Positions 45,465 to 54,819 of a stretch of DNA of 64,000 nt are shown in pieces (the stretch's first letter is position 1; each line of letters begins with the position of its first letter). Position numbers and translations under genes: made by a program. Origin of the DNA: Pontiellaceae bacterium B12227. GTDB taxonomy: Bacteria; Verrucomicrobiota; Kiritimatiellia; Kiritimatiellales; Pontiellaceae. The stretch lies in NCBI GenBank assembly GCA_029432775.1, contig JAROAZ010000015.1, forward strand, positions 62,001 through 126,000. Reading direction: 5' to 3'. The notes under the pieces are model-generated. The model saw only the letters and a program-made list of their open reading frames with translations. It had not been told where the DNA came from and did no database searches.

Positions 45465-47573
45465 ATGAAGGGTACAACCAAAGTAGAATTCGAAGTCGGT
45501 GGCAAGACCATGACGCTCGAAACCGGCCTCCTCGCAAAGCAGGCCCATGGTTCCGTTACATGCGGAATCGGAGCAAACATTGTTTTCTCCGCAGTCACAG
45601 CAGCCAAAGAAGCCCGCGAAGGATGCGATTTCTTCCCGCTTCAGGTAGAATATCGTGAAAAATTCTATGCAGCCGGCCGTTTTCCGGGCGGTTACATCAA
45701 GCGTGAGGCCCGTCCTTCCGAGAAGGAAATCCTCACCATGCGCGTTACCGACCGTCCGATCCGGACTCTGTTCCCGGACAACTTCCACCGTGAAGTTCAG
45801 ATTAACAACATGCTGTTCAGCTGCGACGGCACGCTTGATACGGACGTTCTCAGTGTAAACGCGGCATCCACCGCGCTGACCCTTACGGATCTTCCGTTCG
45901 ATGGCCCGATCGGCGCAGTCCGTATTGTTCGCAACGACGGCGAGTGGATCATCAACCCGAACCACGACCAGCTGGCAGCCAGCGATATCGACCTGACCTA
46001 TTGCGGAGCCCGCGATAAAGTCATGATGATTGAAGGTTCTGCACAGGAAGTGCCGGAAGCTGAATTCATCGAAGGCATGAAGGTTGCTCACGCTGAAGTC
46101 GTGAAAATCATCGACGGCCAGCTTGCGCTGCGTAAAGAACTCGGCATGGAAGAGAAAGTTTATTCTCCAGAGCCGAAAGACACCACGCTGCTGGACAAAG
46201 CCCGCGAGCTCGTTGGCGAAAAATTCAAAGAACTGATGAAAATCGGCGGTAAGCTGGAACGTCAGGACGCAGTTACTGCGCTCAAGGCAGAGCTGAAGCC
46301 GCAGATGGAAGCACTCTTCGAAGAAATGACCGAAGACGAATACTTCCACGCTTTCCACGATCTGGAAATCGAAACCGTTCGTTTGAACGTGCTCGACGAC
46401 AACACCCGTATCGGTGGTCGCGGTATGCTCGAAATCCGTCCGCTTGACTGTCAGGTCGGCGTTCTTCCGCAACTGCACGGTTCTGCCGTATTCGGCCGTG
46501 GCGAAACTCAGACTCTTTGTACGGTTACCCTCGGGACCACTAAAGAATCCCAGCGTTTCGATGCCGTTACCGGCGGTGTTGATGAAAAGAACTTTATCCT
46601 GCACTACAACTTCCCGCCTTACTCAGTCGGCGAAGTCGGTCGTCTGGGAATGACCAGCCGCCGCGAAATCGGCCATGGTAACCTTGCTGAGCGCTCCCTC
46701 GCTCCGGTTATGCCGGAAGACTTCCCCTACACCGTACGTGTGGTGTCTGAAGTAATGGGATCCAACGGTTCTTCTTCCATGGGCTCTGCTTGTGGCGGAT
46801 GTCTGGCCCTGATGGATGCGGGTGTTCCGCTGAAAGCTCCAGTTGCCGGTATTTCTGTTGGTCTGTTCACAGACGGCGAAGCCAAGTCGGTTCAGGTCAT
46901 CGATATCCTCGGTGTGGAAGATCACTGCGGCGACATGGACTTCAAAGTGGTGGGTACCCGTAAAGGGATCACCGGCTTCCAGGTTGACCTGAAAGTACAC
47001 GGTATGGACTGGGATCAGGTTGCTGAAGCCTTCGAAATTGCCCGTAAAGGCCGTTGCGACATCCTCGACCAGATGGAAACCGTTATTGCTTCCCCGCGTG
47101 AAGAACTTGCGGCAACTGCTCCGCGTATCACCACGGTTAAGATCGATCCGGAAAAGATCGGTGCACTGATTGGACCGGGCGGAAAACACATCCGCGCGAT
47201 CACCGACAGCACCGGCGCTCAGATCGACATTCAGGAAGACGGCACCGTGAATATCTTCGCGGTGGACGCTGAAGCCATGGATGCGGCGATCCGCGAAGTA
47301 AACGCGCTGACTGCTGAAATCGAAATCGGAACAACTTATCAAGGTAAAGTGATTGCGGTTAAGGACTTCGGTGCATTCGTTGAATGTATGCCGGGCAAAG
47401 AAGGTCTGGTTCACATCTCCGAAATGGCGAACGAGCGTATCGACTCTGTTGATGCGATCTGCAAGCCGGGCGATGCGATGACGGTCAAGTGTATCGACAT
47501 CGACAACCAGGGCCGCGTACGTCTCAGCCGCAAAGCTGCGCTGAACGATGCCGCTGCTGAAGCCGGCGAATAA
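45465..47573 (+). CDS. pnp: Polyribonucleotide nucleotidyltransferase (PNPase)
   Basis: Phosphorolytic 3'-5' exoribonuclease of the RNA degradosome. 702 residues. Two RNase PH-like cores are seen (YREKFYAAGRFPGGYIKREARPSEKE; GRGETQTLCTVTLGT with FPPYSVGEVGR and GSNGSSSMGSACGG), then a KH domain with the GPGGKHIR loop and a C-terminal S1 domain (GTTYQGKVIAVKDFGAFVE). Length and order are canonical. The Shine-Dalgarno is weak and lies in the leader hairpin. Codon use is biased as in gapA, and no palindrome copy lies inside its 2.1 kb. Confidence 0.96.
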   Translation: MKGTTKVEFEVGGKTMTLETGLLAKQAHGSVTCGIGANIVFSAVTAAKEAREGCDFFPLQVEYREKFYAAGRFPGGYIKREARPSEKEILTMRVTDRPIRTLFPDNFHREVQINNMLFSCDGTLDTDVLSVNAASTALTLTDLPFDGPIGAVRIVRNDGEWIINPNHDQLAASDIDLTYCGARDKVMMIEGSAQEVPEAEFIEGMKVAHAEVVKIIDGQLALRKELGMEEKVYSPEPKDTTLLDKARELVGEKFKELMKIGGKLERQDAVTALKAELKPQMEALFEEMTEDEYFHAFHDLEIETVRLNVLDDNTRIGGRGMLEIRPLDCQVGVLPQLHGSAVFGRGETQTLCTVTLGTTKESQRFDAVTGGVDEKNFILHYNFPPYSVGEVGRLGMTSRREIGHGNLAERSLAPVMPEDFPYTVRVVSEVMGSNGSSSMGSACGGCLALMDAGVPLKAPVAGISVGLFTDGEAKSVQVIDILGVEDHCGDMDFKVVGTRKGITGFQVDLKVHGMDWDQVAEAFEIARKGRCDILDQMETVIASPREELAATAPRITTVKIDPEKIGALIGPGGKHIRAITDSTGAQIDIQEDGTVNIFAVDAEAMDAAIREVNALTAEIEIGTTYQGKVIAVKDFGAFVECMPGKEGLVHISEMANERIDSVDAICKPGDAMTVKCIDIDNQGRVRLSRKAALNDAAAEAGE

Positions 47574-47574
47574 G

Positions 47575-47589
47575 TTCCAATCCCTGGAA
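47575..47589. repeat. Palindrome copy TTCCAATCCCTGGAA
   Basis: Starts one base after the pnp stop codon and precedes the terminator stem by 4 bp. Confidence 0.85.
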
Positions 47590-47593
47590 CTGC

Positions 47594-47622
47594 AAAAAGG
47601 CGTCCTTCGGGGCGCCTTTTTT
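47594..47622 (+). terminator. Rho-independent terminator of pnp
   Basis: AAAAGGCGtCC-ttcg-GGgCGCCTTTTTT: strong stem with a UUCG loop and a T-run. Confidence 0.9.
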
Positions 47623-47671
47623 ATGTTTGGTTGCGGTTGGAAAGATCGGGTTGGAAAGATATGGTTCGGGT

Positions 47672-48532
47672 ATGAAAAATATCGGTGTCATTGTAAATAC
47701 GAAGCGCCCGCGGGCGGATCATGTGCTGAGCGAGCTCCGCCGCCTGGCAGAGGGGCACGGGTTTAAGCTGTTTGCTGAAGCGGCTGAAATGGCTGCAACA
47801 CTGGGTGCAGAGCACCTGCCGGTTTGCAGATTCGGGAAAAAGGTGGATATGGTTTTGGCGCTGGGAGGCGACGGTACGGTGCTTTACACCGCGCGTGCGC
47901 TGCATGGATCCGATGTTCCGATCATGGGTATCAATCTGGGCAGTCTCGGTTTTCTCACGAGTGTGAGCGATTCGGAAATTTCCCAAGCGCTGGAAAGCAT
48001 TGCCAATAAAACCTATAAGGTTTCTGAGCGCGATGTGGCCGATTGCAGTATTTATCGCGGAAATGCACAGGTGGGGAGCGAGCATTCGCTGAACGACATT
48101 GTGCTGGGCTGGGGGGCTTCATCGCGCATCGTTACGCTGAAGCTGACTGTGGACGACGAACTGGTCGGTTCATTTATGTGTGATGGCATGATGGTTTCGA
48201 CGCCGACTGGCAGTACCGGCCATTCGCTTTCAGCCGGTGGACCGATTGTGCATCCGGGCGTCGGCGGTTTCGGCATTAATGTCATCTGTCCGCATACGCT
48301 CAGTTCACGTCCGTTGATTGTGCCGAACGAAAGCCTGATCGAGATTGAAGTGGTCCAGGCCGCCAAAGAGCTGATTCTTTCCATCGATGGCCAGGATGAA
48401 TACAAGGTGGAGCGGGGCGACCGGATTGAAATCCGGCGCAGTCCACACCGGACCCGGTTCCTCCAGTTTCAGGATCACAGTTATTTTTCGGTGCTTGCTC
48501 AAAAGCTTCATTGGCGTGGTTCTTCTTTGTAA
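47672..48532 (+). CDS. nadK: NAD kinase
   Basis: Phosphorylates NAD+ to NADP+ in the cytoplasm. 286 residues. GVIVNTKRPRA at the start, the GGDG catalytic motif (LALGGDGTVLYTAR), GINLGSLGFLT, the SLND-type motif as EHSLNDIVL, and TPTGSTGHSLSAGGPIVHP are all intact. The ATG at 47672 is chosen by alignment to the family start; the upstream region contains two TTGGAAAGAT words and no clear Shine-Dalgarno. Located between pnp and cydAB with its own gaps. Confidence 0.95.
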   Translation: MKNIGVIVNTKRPRADHVLSELRRLAEGHGFKLFAEAAEMAATLGAEHLPVCRFGKKVDMVLALGGDGTVLYTARALHGSDVPIMGINLGSLGFLTSVSDSEISQALESIANKTYKVSERDVADCSIYRGNAQVGSEHSLNDIVLGWGASSRIVTLKLTVDDELVGSFMCDGMMVSTPTGSTGHSLSAGGPIVHPGVGGFGINVICPHTLSSRPLIVPNESLIEIEVVQAAKELILSIDGQDEYKVERGDRIEIRRSPHRTRFLQFQDHSYFSVLAQKLHWRGSSL

Positions 48533-48545
48533 AAAACCGGCCTTT

Positions 48546-48560
48546 TTCCAAACATTGGAA
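48546..48560. repeat. Palindrome copy TTCCAAACATTGGAA
   Basis: Intergenic copy 13 bp after the nadK stop codon. Confidence 0.85.
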
Positions 48561-48621
48561 AGTAATCGATAATTTGGCATTGAATTGCTTAATTAACCGC
48601 TGTATTCATTTCGCTTCAATT

Positions 48622-48651
48622 CACGCACAGTTGTGTGCGTGTTTTAATTTT
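48622..48651 (+). terminator. Hairpin with T-run between nadK and cydA
   Basis: CACGCACA-gttg-TGTGCGTG followed by TTTTAATTTT. It is 22 bp before cydA, so besides ending nadK transcripts it could act as an attenuator in the cydAB leader. Confidence 0.65.
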
Positions 48652-48673
48652 CATCGAAACGGAGTGGTAATAA

Positions 48674-50032
48674 ATGGATCCTGTCTTACTTGCGCGGGTA
48701 CAATTCGCGCTGACGATCATGTTTCACTATATCTTCCCGCCCATGACCATTGGTCTGGGCTGGATGATCTTTATGTACAATACGCGGTATCAGGAAAACG
48801 GGAACCCGCTTTTCCGGCAGCTGGCGCAGTTTTGGACGAAGATTTTTGCAATCACCTTTGTGATCGGTGTCGCTACCGGGATCACCATGGAGTTCCAGTT
48901 TGGAACCAACTGGGCCGGATATTCCCGCTTTGTGGGCGATATCTTCGGTGCGCCGCTGGCGGCTGAAGGGGTGTTTGCCTTCTTCCTGGAATCCAGCTTC
49001 CTCGGTATCCTGCTTTACGGTCGTAAACGGGTGTCCCAGAAAATGTACTGGTTCTCCAGTTTCATGGTGGCGCTGGGTGCCACGATGTCGGCATTCTGGA
49101 TTGTCGTGGCCAACTCCTGGCAGCAGACGCCGGCTGGTTATGAAGTGGTTACCGAAATGGTGAACGGAGTTGAAGTACAGAAAGCCGTGTTGGTTAACTT
49201 CTGGGAAGCCGTTTTCAATCCGTCCACATTGCCGCGCTACTCGCACGTAATCACCGGAGCGTTGACCGTTGGTGTGTTCTTTATTCTCGGGACCTCGGCC
49301 TGGCAGATTCTGAAAGGGCGCAACACCGAGTTTTTCCGCATGTCGATGCGTACCGCCATTATTCCATGCTTTGCTGTGATTATGCTGACTATGGTGGTGG
49401 GGCATAAACACGGGCATCAGGTGGCCGAAACCCAACCGGCCAAGCTGGCCGCATTTGAAGGTATCTGGGAAACCCAGACTCATGCCCCGCTCATGCTGTT
49501 TGGCCTGCCGGATCAGGAAGGGGAAAAAAACCACTTCGCCATTCAGGTGCCGGGTATGGTGAGCCTGATGGTGGGCGGTAAGTTTGATACCGAAATTCAG
49601 GGGCTGAAAGACTTCCCGCCGGAAGATCGCCCGCCGGTGGCCATTGCATTCTGGTCGTTCCATCTCATGTTCTACATGGGCATGTGGATGGCATTAATTG
49701 CTTTCATTGGCGTTATCTTCTGGCTGAACAAAAAACTGCTGGATCACCGCGTCTATCTCAAGCTATGCGCTTTCACGGTGCCGATTCCGTTCCTCGCCAA
49801 CGAGGTGGGCTGGGTGGCTGCCGAAGTGGGGCGCCAACCGTGGGTGGTGTATAATCTGCTCCGCACGCAGGATGCCATTTCCAAAGCGGTGCCGGCTGGT
49901 CAGGTATTGGCGTCCATCATTATGTTCTCTCTGATGTATGCCTTGTTATTCGGACTGTGGATTTATCTGCTTAAAAACCAGTTCCGCAAGGGGCCTGAAT
50001 CGATTGAATCACTAGAAGCGGAGGCCAAATAA
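48674..50032 (+). CDS. cydA: Cytochrome bd quinol oxidase subunit I
   Basis: Heme-bearing subunit of the high-affinity terminal oxidase; oxidises quinol and reduces O2 to water. 452 residues, multi-TM. N-terminal LLARVQFALTIMFHYIFPPMTIG carries the family His; the central region GHKHGHQVAETQPAKLAAFEGIWET with the Q-loop and the GWVAAEVGRQPW motif near residue 380 are diagnostic. The Q-loop is of the short type. GGAG is 9 nt before the ATG. cydB starts 2 nt after its stop. Confidence 0.97.
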   Translation: MDPVLLARVQFALTIMFHYIFPPMTIGLGWMIFMYNTRYQENGNPLFRQLAQFWTKIFAITFVIGVATGITMEFQFGTNWAGYSRFVGDIFGAPLAAEGVFAFFLESSFLGILLYGRKRVSQKMYWFSSFMVALGATMSAFWIVVANSWQQTPAGYEVVTEMVNGVEVQKAVLVNFWEAVFNPSTLPRYSHVITGALTVGVFFILGTSAWQILKGRNTEFFRMSMRTAIIPCFAVIMLTMVVGHKHGHQVAETQPAKLAAFEGIWETQTHAPLMLFGLPDQEGEKNHFAIQVPGMVSLMVGGKFDTEIQGLKDFPPEDRPPVAIAFWSFHLMFYMGMWMALIAFIGVIFWLNKKLLDHRVYLKLCAFTVPIPFLANEVGWVAAEVGRQPWVVYNLLRTQDAISKAVPAGQVLASIIMFSLMYALLFGLWIYLLKNQFRKGPESIESLEAEAK

Positions 50033-50034
50033 TC

Positions 50035-51036
50035 ATGGAAGCACTACAAATTACCTGGTTCCTGCTCATCGGTATTCTCATTATCGGATATGCCATTCTG
50101 GATGGCTTCGACCTTGGTGTCGGATTCTGGCATCTGTTTGCAAAGAAAAAAGGAGAACGCACGGCCTTCATTCATTCCATCGAGCCGTTCTGGGACGGCA
50201 ATGAGGTTTGGCTGCTGACGGCTGGCGGCGCTCTGTTTGCCGCCTTCCCTCCGGTTTATGCAACGGTTTTCAGTGGCTTCTACCTGGCCATGATGCTGGT
50301 GTTGTTGGGGTTGATCTTCCGCGCGGTGGGGATTGAGTTCCGCAATAAGATTGAAAACGAAAAATGGGTGAAGGCGTGGGATATTGCATTCTCGTTCGGC
50401 TCCATTTTGCCTACTGTTTTATACGGTGTGGCCATCGGTAACGTGCTCCAGGGATTGGAGCTGAATGCGATCGGCGACTATACGGGAGGCTTCTTTGCGC
50501 TGCTCAACCCGTTTGCTTTGTTCTGCGGAATCGTCGGACTGACCATGTTTGCGCATCACGGAGCACTGTACCTTTCCATGAAACTGGATGGAGACATTGC
50601 CCAGAATGCTCAGAAGTGGGCGCAGAAAGCCTGGTATGCATTCCTGTTTACCCTGATGCCGACTCTCGCCTATGGCGTAAAGTTTTGCATTAGCGGCGAT
50701 TATCGGTTCCTTCCGATGATCTTCATTGTGCTGACGCTGGTGGTGAACTCAGCATCGTTCATGTTCAACAAAAAGGGTAAAGCGCAGGCGGCCTTTATTG
50801 CATCGAGCGTGACGATTGCCTGTCTGATGTTGGCTGTGGCTACAGCGCTGTTCCCGAATGTGGTGCCATGCACGAATAATCCGGAGTGGGGACTTACTGT
50901 TTTCAATTCTTCCTCTTCGCAGCTGACTCTGCTTTCGATGCTGATCATCGCGCTGATCGGTATGCCGATTGTGCTGGGATACACGGTTTTCATTCATCGT
51001 GTTTTTAAGGATAAGGTTAAAGTAGATAATAAATAG
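50035..51036 (+). CDS. cydB: Cytochrome bd quinol oxidase subunit II
   Basis: Partner membrane subunit of CydA. 333 residues, about eight TM helices. The opening ITWFLLIGILIIGYAILDGFDLGVG and EPFWDGNEVWLLTAGGALFAAFP are diagnostic. It is coupled to cydA with a 2-nt gap. No cydX or cydDC is seen next to it. Presence of only a bd oxidase among respiratory genes in the window fits a micro-oxic or oxygen-detoxifying lifestyle. Confidence 0.96.
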   Translation: MEALQITWFLLIGILIIGYAILDGFDLGVGFWHLFAKKKGERTAFIHSIEPFWDGNEVWLLTAGGALFAAFPPVYATVFSGFYLAMMLVLLGLIFRAVGIEFRNKIENEKWVKAWDIAFSFGSILPTVLYGVAIGNVLQGLELNAIGDYTGGFFALLNPFALFCGIVGLTMFAHHGALYLSMKLDGDIAQNAQKWAQKAWYAFLFTLMPTLAYGVKFCISGDYRFLPMIFIVLTLVVNSASFMFNKKGKAQAAFIASSVTIACLMLAVATALFPNVVPCTNNPEWGLTVFNSSSSQLTLLSMLIIALIGMPIVLGYTVFIHRVFKDKVKVDNK

Positions 51037-51075
51037 ATTCGGCATTTTCGCGGCGGGTGCTATCTTTTCCGCCGC

Positions 51076-52188
51076 ATGAAAAAGGTGCTGAACAAAGTGA
51101 AAATGAGGCTTCCGGCAATTCTGTTGCTGGCGGCCTCGTTCTTTTTCTGGGAAAACTACGATCCGTGCCGGCCGTACGGTCCTGTGTTGTTTGATTCGGC
51201 TCAGCTTGCGGATGCGGCTATGGTCGAGGGGGATTGTTCGGAAATCGATTCTGTTCTCACGCTGACTCGGCCGCCGGGCGGAACCGTTCCTTCGGTCGTT
51301 TTCAACCTTCCCGATGTTTCCAGCCATCGGATTCTTCGTCTGCAAGGCCGGATGCGAGTAAAGGACGTGGTCCCGGGAAACGATGATTTTCAAGGAGCGC
51401 GGCTGAAGTTCGTTAAACGCAATAAGAAGGGGCGGCCTACCGGCAGTGATGAAGAGCAGATCTATGGGGCCGGCTCATTTGATTGGAAGACCTTTCGAAC
51501 CGACACCTATTTGCATCGCCGCATAAAGCAGGTTGATATTTTGCTGACTCAGCAGGGGCAGAGCGGAACGGTTCAGTTCGATTCCATTGAAGTGCGCCCG
51601 GTCCGGCTGAAAGGTCGAACGCATTGGTTTAAGATCGCATTCGGTATAGTGTGGGTCATTTTCGGAGTAATCTATTATCCGCGCTGCCGCCTTCACACGC
51701 GTAAGCTCCGGCACCTGATTCTGCTGAATGTGCTTCTGATCCTGGTGGGCGTTCTCTTGCCGACCCGCTTCTTTCAGTACGGGATTCCCGCGATAAAAAA
51801 GATGATTCCTTTTGTGCAGGTAGAGGGGCATTCTGTAAGTGAACCGTTTATTGCCGCCGGCGTCGGCTTTGATCTTCCTGCACATTTTCAGCTGACCGTT
51901 GCCCAGTCGTACGGGCACTTTATTCTGTTCGGATCGCTTTGTTTTCTGGTGCTGCTTTCGGGGGCGCTGGAGGGGCAGCCTAAGTGGTACTATTTTAAGG
52001 TGGCATTTGATGTACTCCTGTTCGGAGCCGTTACTGAGTCGTTGCAATACCTCACGCCCGACCGAACGGTCGATATGGCCGACCTGTATTGCAATGCCTA
52101 TGGCATGCTGACAGCAATGGTTTTATTTATTATCTTCAAATCCCTTTGGAGGGGTCCTGTTCAGTGGATCGATGGAAAGACAAGTTGA
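51076..52188 (+). CDS. VanZ-like membrane protein with N-terminal beta domain (paralogue 1)
   Basis: 370 residues. N-terminal TM helix (LPAILLLAASFFFWENYDP), an extracytoplasmic beta-rich domain (about 40-180), then four or five TM helices ending in the VanZ-type segment YGHFILFGSLCFLVLLS...GAVTESLQYLTPDRTVDMADLYCNAYGM. VanZ-family proteins are linked to envelope and glycopeptide tolerance but have no known reaction. There is no Shine-Dalgarno; TATCTT lies 9 nt before the ATG, so the mRNA may be nearly leaderless. It overlaps the next, homologous gene by 25 nt. Confidence 0.75.
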   Translation: MKKVLNKVKMRLPAILLLAASFFFWENYDPCRPYGPVLFDSAQLADAAMVEGDCSEIDSVLTLTRPPGGTVPSVVFNLPDVSSHRILRLQGRMRVKDVVPGNDDFQGARLKFVKRNKKGRPTGSDEEQIYGAGSFDWKTFRTDTYLHRRIKQVDILLTQQGQSGTVQFDSIEVRPVRLKGRTHWFKIAFGIVWVIFGVIYYPRCRLHTRKLRHLILLNVLLILVGVLLPTRFFQYGIPAIKKMIPFVQVEGHSVSEPFIAAGVGFDLPAHFQLTVAQSYGHFILFGSLCFLVLLSGALEGQPKWYYFKVAFDVLLFGAVTESLQYLTPDRTVDMADLYCNAYGMLTAMVLFIIFKSLWRGPVQWIDGKTS

Positions 52189-53315
52189 AGCTTAGAGCTC
52201 CGGCGGTTCTGTTGCTTATGATCAGTCTGCTTTTCTGGGGCTTTTACGATCCCTATGAGCAGATCGGTCCTGCATTGCTAGAGGCTCCGACGCTTGCTGA
52301 TGCGCTGCGGGTGCGGGGCGATGTTGCTGAAGCGAATGGCGAATTTGTATTGCGGGTTCCGGAGGGGGGAAAAACGGCGGATCTTCGGTTCAAACTCGAT
52401 GGAGCTGTTGAATTTTCTACGATTCGGCTGATTGGAAGCATCCGGACCGATCAGGTCGTTGAGGGGAAGTATTCGTGGAACAGTGCCCGGCTGTTGCTGA
52501 TTCAACGGGATGCTGAGGGTAAGTGGATTCCCGGCAAACACAGTCTGCTTTCCAAAGACGGAACCGTGCCCTGGACGGCACAGGTGCGGCAGTTTGATCT
52601 GGATCCGAATGCGGCTTCGGCTGAAGTGGTGATCAGCCAGACCGGGAAATCAGGGACAGCCTGGTTTAAAGAGGTGGTGGCGCTGCCTGTACAATTGAAA
52701 GCCTCGTTCTTTTGGTTCCGGATTCTTTTTGCGTCTGTCTGGCTGGTGACGGGACTGTTCTTTTTCCGGCGCTGTCGATTGGATCGGCGCAAGCTCCGCA
52801 TTTTGATTCTGCTTAATGCAATGGCCATTCTTTACGGAACTCTGATGCCGGGCGATTGGATTGAAACGATATCCGAGCAGGTGAAAGAGAAGGGCTCGGA
52901 AATGATCCGAAAATCTGAAGATCCAAAAGTGGGCGCTCAGGATCAATCGATTGCAAAGAAAAAAGCGTCCCCAGTCTCCGGGACGGAAACAAAGAAGATC
53001 GGACAGTTCGGTACGGTCGTTGGCACCGCACATAAGCTTGGACACTTTGGGCTGTTTGCTTCGCTCTGCTTCCTGGTCTATTGTTCGGCGTGGCTTGAAA
53101 AGCAGCATCCGGTTTATTATTTCAAAGTTGCATTCGACATCCTGTTGTTTGCCGCAATCAGCGAATCGCTTCAATATCTCACGAGTGACCGCACGCCCGG
53201 GTTGTTGGATTGGCGTACGGATGTCTATGGAATGTGCCTGGCCTTCATTCTTTTTCTTATGTTCCAACTCATTATCAAAGTTTGGAAAGAGTGTAAGAGG
53301 CGTTTAGGCGTTTGA
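52164..53315 (+). CDS. VanZ-like membrane protein with N-terminal beta domain (paralogue 2)
   Basis: 383 residues, same plan as the preceding gene: TM helix (LLLMISLLFWGFYDPYEQIGP), beta-rich outer domain (about 40-175), TM bundle and VanZ segment (GHFGLFASLCFLVYCSAW; ISESLQYLTSDRTPGLLDWRTDVYGM). Between TM helices it has a Lys/Ser-rich insert (EQVKEKGSEMIRKSEDPK) absent from paralogue 1. The GTG at 52164 is chosen for GGAGGGG 9 nt upstream; it lies inside the previous gene. The pair clearly arose by tandem duplication and has diverged strongly outside the shared motifs. Confidence 0.75.
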   Translation: MDRWKDKLKLRAPAVLLLMISLLFWGFYDPYEQIGPALLEAPTLADALRVRGDVAEANGEFVLRVPEGGKTADLRFKLDGAVEFSTIRLIGSIRTDQVVEGKYSWNSARLLLIQRDAEGKWIPGKHSLLSKDGTVPWTAQVRQFDLDPNAASAEVVISQTGKSGTAWFKEVVALPVQLKASFFWFRILFASVWLVTGLFFFRRCRLDRRKLRILILLNAMAILYGTLMPGDWIETISEQVKEKGSEMIRKSEDPKVGAQDQSIAKKKASPVSGTETKKIGQFGTVVGTAHKLGHFGLFASLCFLVYCSAWLEKQHPVYYFKVAFDILLFAAISESLQYLTSDRTPGLLDWRTDVYGMCLAFILFLMFQLIIKVWKECKRRLGV

Positions 53316-53380
53316 CTTGTCCTCGGCCGGTTCCTAATATCACTGTATTTAAGAACGTGGGTAGCACGCAGGAGTTTTTT

Positions 53381-54814
53381 ATGAAGATTCGTTGGTATAT
53401 TTCCGGGCTGACCGTTGGTGGTCTGCTGGTATTGAATGGCTGCAGTTCCTTGCCATCCGTTGGGCCCGATTATGAAAAACCTGAAGTGGAGGCTCCGGAT
53501 GCCTGGCACGAAGCGGTGCAGGACGAATTTAAGACCGGTGAACCCGACCTGCAAACCTGGTGGACCATCTTTAATGATCCAACCCTCAATATGCTCATTG
53601 AACGGGCTTCCACGAATAACCTGAATCTTAAAACGGCCGTTGCACGCATTGAGCAGGCCGCTGCATTACGCGGCGTGAGCGCCAGCCAATGGTGGCCGGA
53701 ACTCGGTGCGGGAGCTGCCGCCAGTGTGGTCAGGACTACGCAGGCTCAGACCCCGGCCGGAACTGACCGCAATGGCGAGCTCTACGACGCCGGCCTTTCC
53801 ATGGCCTGGGAGCTGGATCTCTGGGGCCGGGTGCGCCGTTCCGTTGAATCGGCCGATGCCTCGCTGCAGGCTTCGGTGGAAAACTATCGGGACATTCTGG
53901 TGGTGCTGTATTCTGATATTGCCTTTAACTACATCAACGTACGTACCCTGCAGGAGCGGATCCACTTTGCGCAAAACAACCTGGGTGCACAGAACGAAAC
54001 CATGGAGCTTACGCAGAACCGCTTCGATTCCGGCCTGGTTCCGGCATTGGATGTTTCGCAATCTCAACTGAATCTTTCCCGTACAAAGTCGGTCATTCCG
54101 CCGCTTAAACAGGATCTGGTGGAGGCCATCAACCGCTTGAGCGTACTGATGGGCGAAATGCCGTATGCGCTTTACAAAGAGCTGGAAGTCAAAAAGCCTA
54201 TTCCAGCCGCGGCCGGTGATTTGGTGGTCGGTGTTCCGGCGGACCTGATTCGTCAGCGTCCGGACGTACGCCGTGCGGAACGTGAGCTTGCATCGCAACA
54301 TGCACTCATTGGTGCAACCAAAGCTGAGCTCTACCCAACGCTGACGCTGCCCGGAACCCTGGCCGTTCAATCGTCGGGCGGCGACCTGTTTACCGGAGCA
54401 AACTCCTATTACAGTTTCGGGCCTCAGCTCAAATGGAGTATTTTTAACGGCAAACGAATCCGCAGTCAGGTGAATGCGGAAGAAGCTGCCACCAAGGCGG
54501 CCCTTTACACCTATGAACAGGCGCTGTTGCTGGCACTGGAGGAAGTTGAAGGCCAGATGTCGGCCTACGCCAATGAAACGGACCGCGTTGAATCGTTGAT
54601 CGTGGCTGCTGAATCTGCACAGAAGTCGGTTGAGCTGGTAACCGAGCTCTACACCTCGGGCCTGACCGATTTCCAGAATGTGCTCAATATGGAACAGGCC
54701 CTGTTGGATCAGCAGGATCAGCTGGCCCTGAGCAAAGGAATGATCAGCGCCTATCTGGTCGGAGTTTATCGCTCGCTCGGTGGTGGATGGGATATGTCAG
54801 CCGCGGGAGAATAA
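53381..54814 (+). CDS. Outer-membrane efflux lipoprotein, NodT/OprM family
   Basis: 477 residues. Lipobox LNGC at about residues 18-21, so Cys21 is the lipidated residue. The TolC-like duplicated fold is clear: VGPDYEKPEV, ARIEQAAALRGVSASQWWPELG, SMAWELDLWGRVRR, GVPADLIRQRPDVRRAERELASQHALIGATKAELYPTLTLPG and the second-half repeats. CAGGAG is 6 nt before the ATG. Such channels work with an RND or ABC pump and a fusion protein, neither of which is adjacent; the next gene is a K+ channel 5 bp on. Confidence 0.9.
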   Translation: MKIRWYISGLTVGGLLVLNGCSSLPSVGPDYEKPEVEAPDAWHEAVQDEFKTGEPDLQTWWTIFNDPTLNMLIERASTNNLNLKTAVARIEQAAALRGVSASQWWPELGAGAAASVVRTTQAQTPAGTDRNGELYDAGLSMAWELDLWGRVRRSVESADASLQASVENYRDILVVLYSDIAFNYINVRTLQERIHFAQNNLGAQNETMELTQNRFDSGLVPALDVSQSQLNLSRTKSVIPPLKQDLVEAINRLSVLMGEMPYALYKELEVKKPIPAAAGDLVVGVPADLIRQRPDVRRAERELASQHALIGATKAELYPTLTLPGTLAVQSSGGDLFTGANSYYSFGPQLKWSIFNGKRIRSQVNAEEAATKAALYTYEQALLLALEEVEGQMSAYANETDRVESLIVAAESAQKSVELVTELYTSGLTDFQNVLNMEQALLDQQDQLALSKGMISAYLVGVYRSLGGGWDMSAAGE

Positions 54815-54819
54815 TTCCA

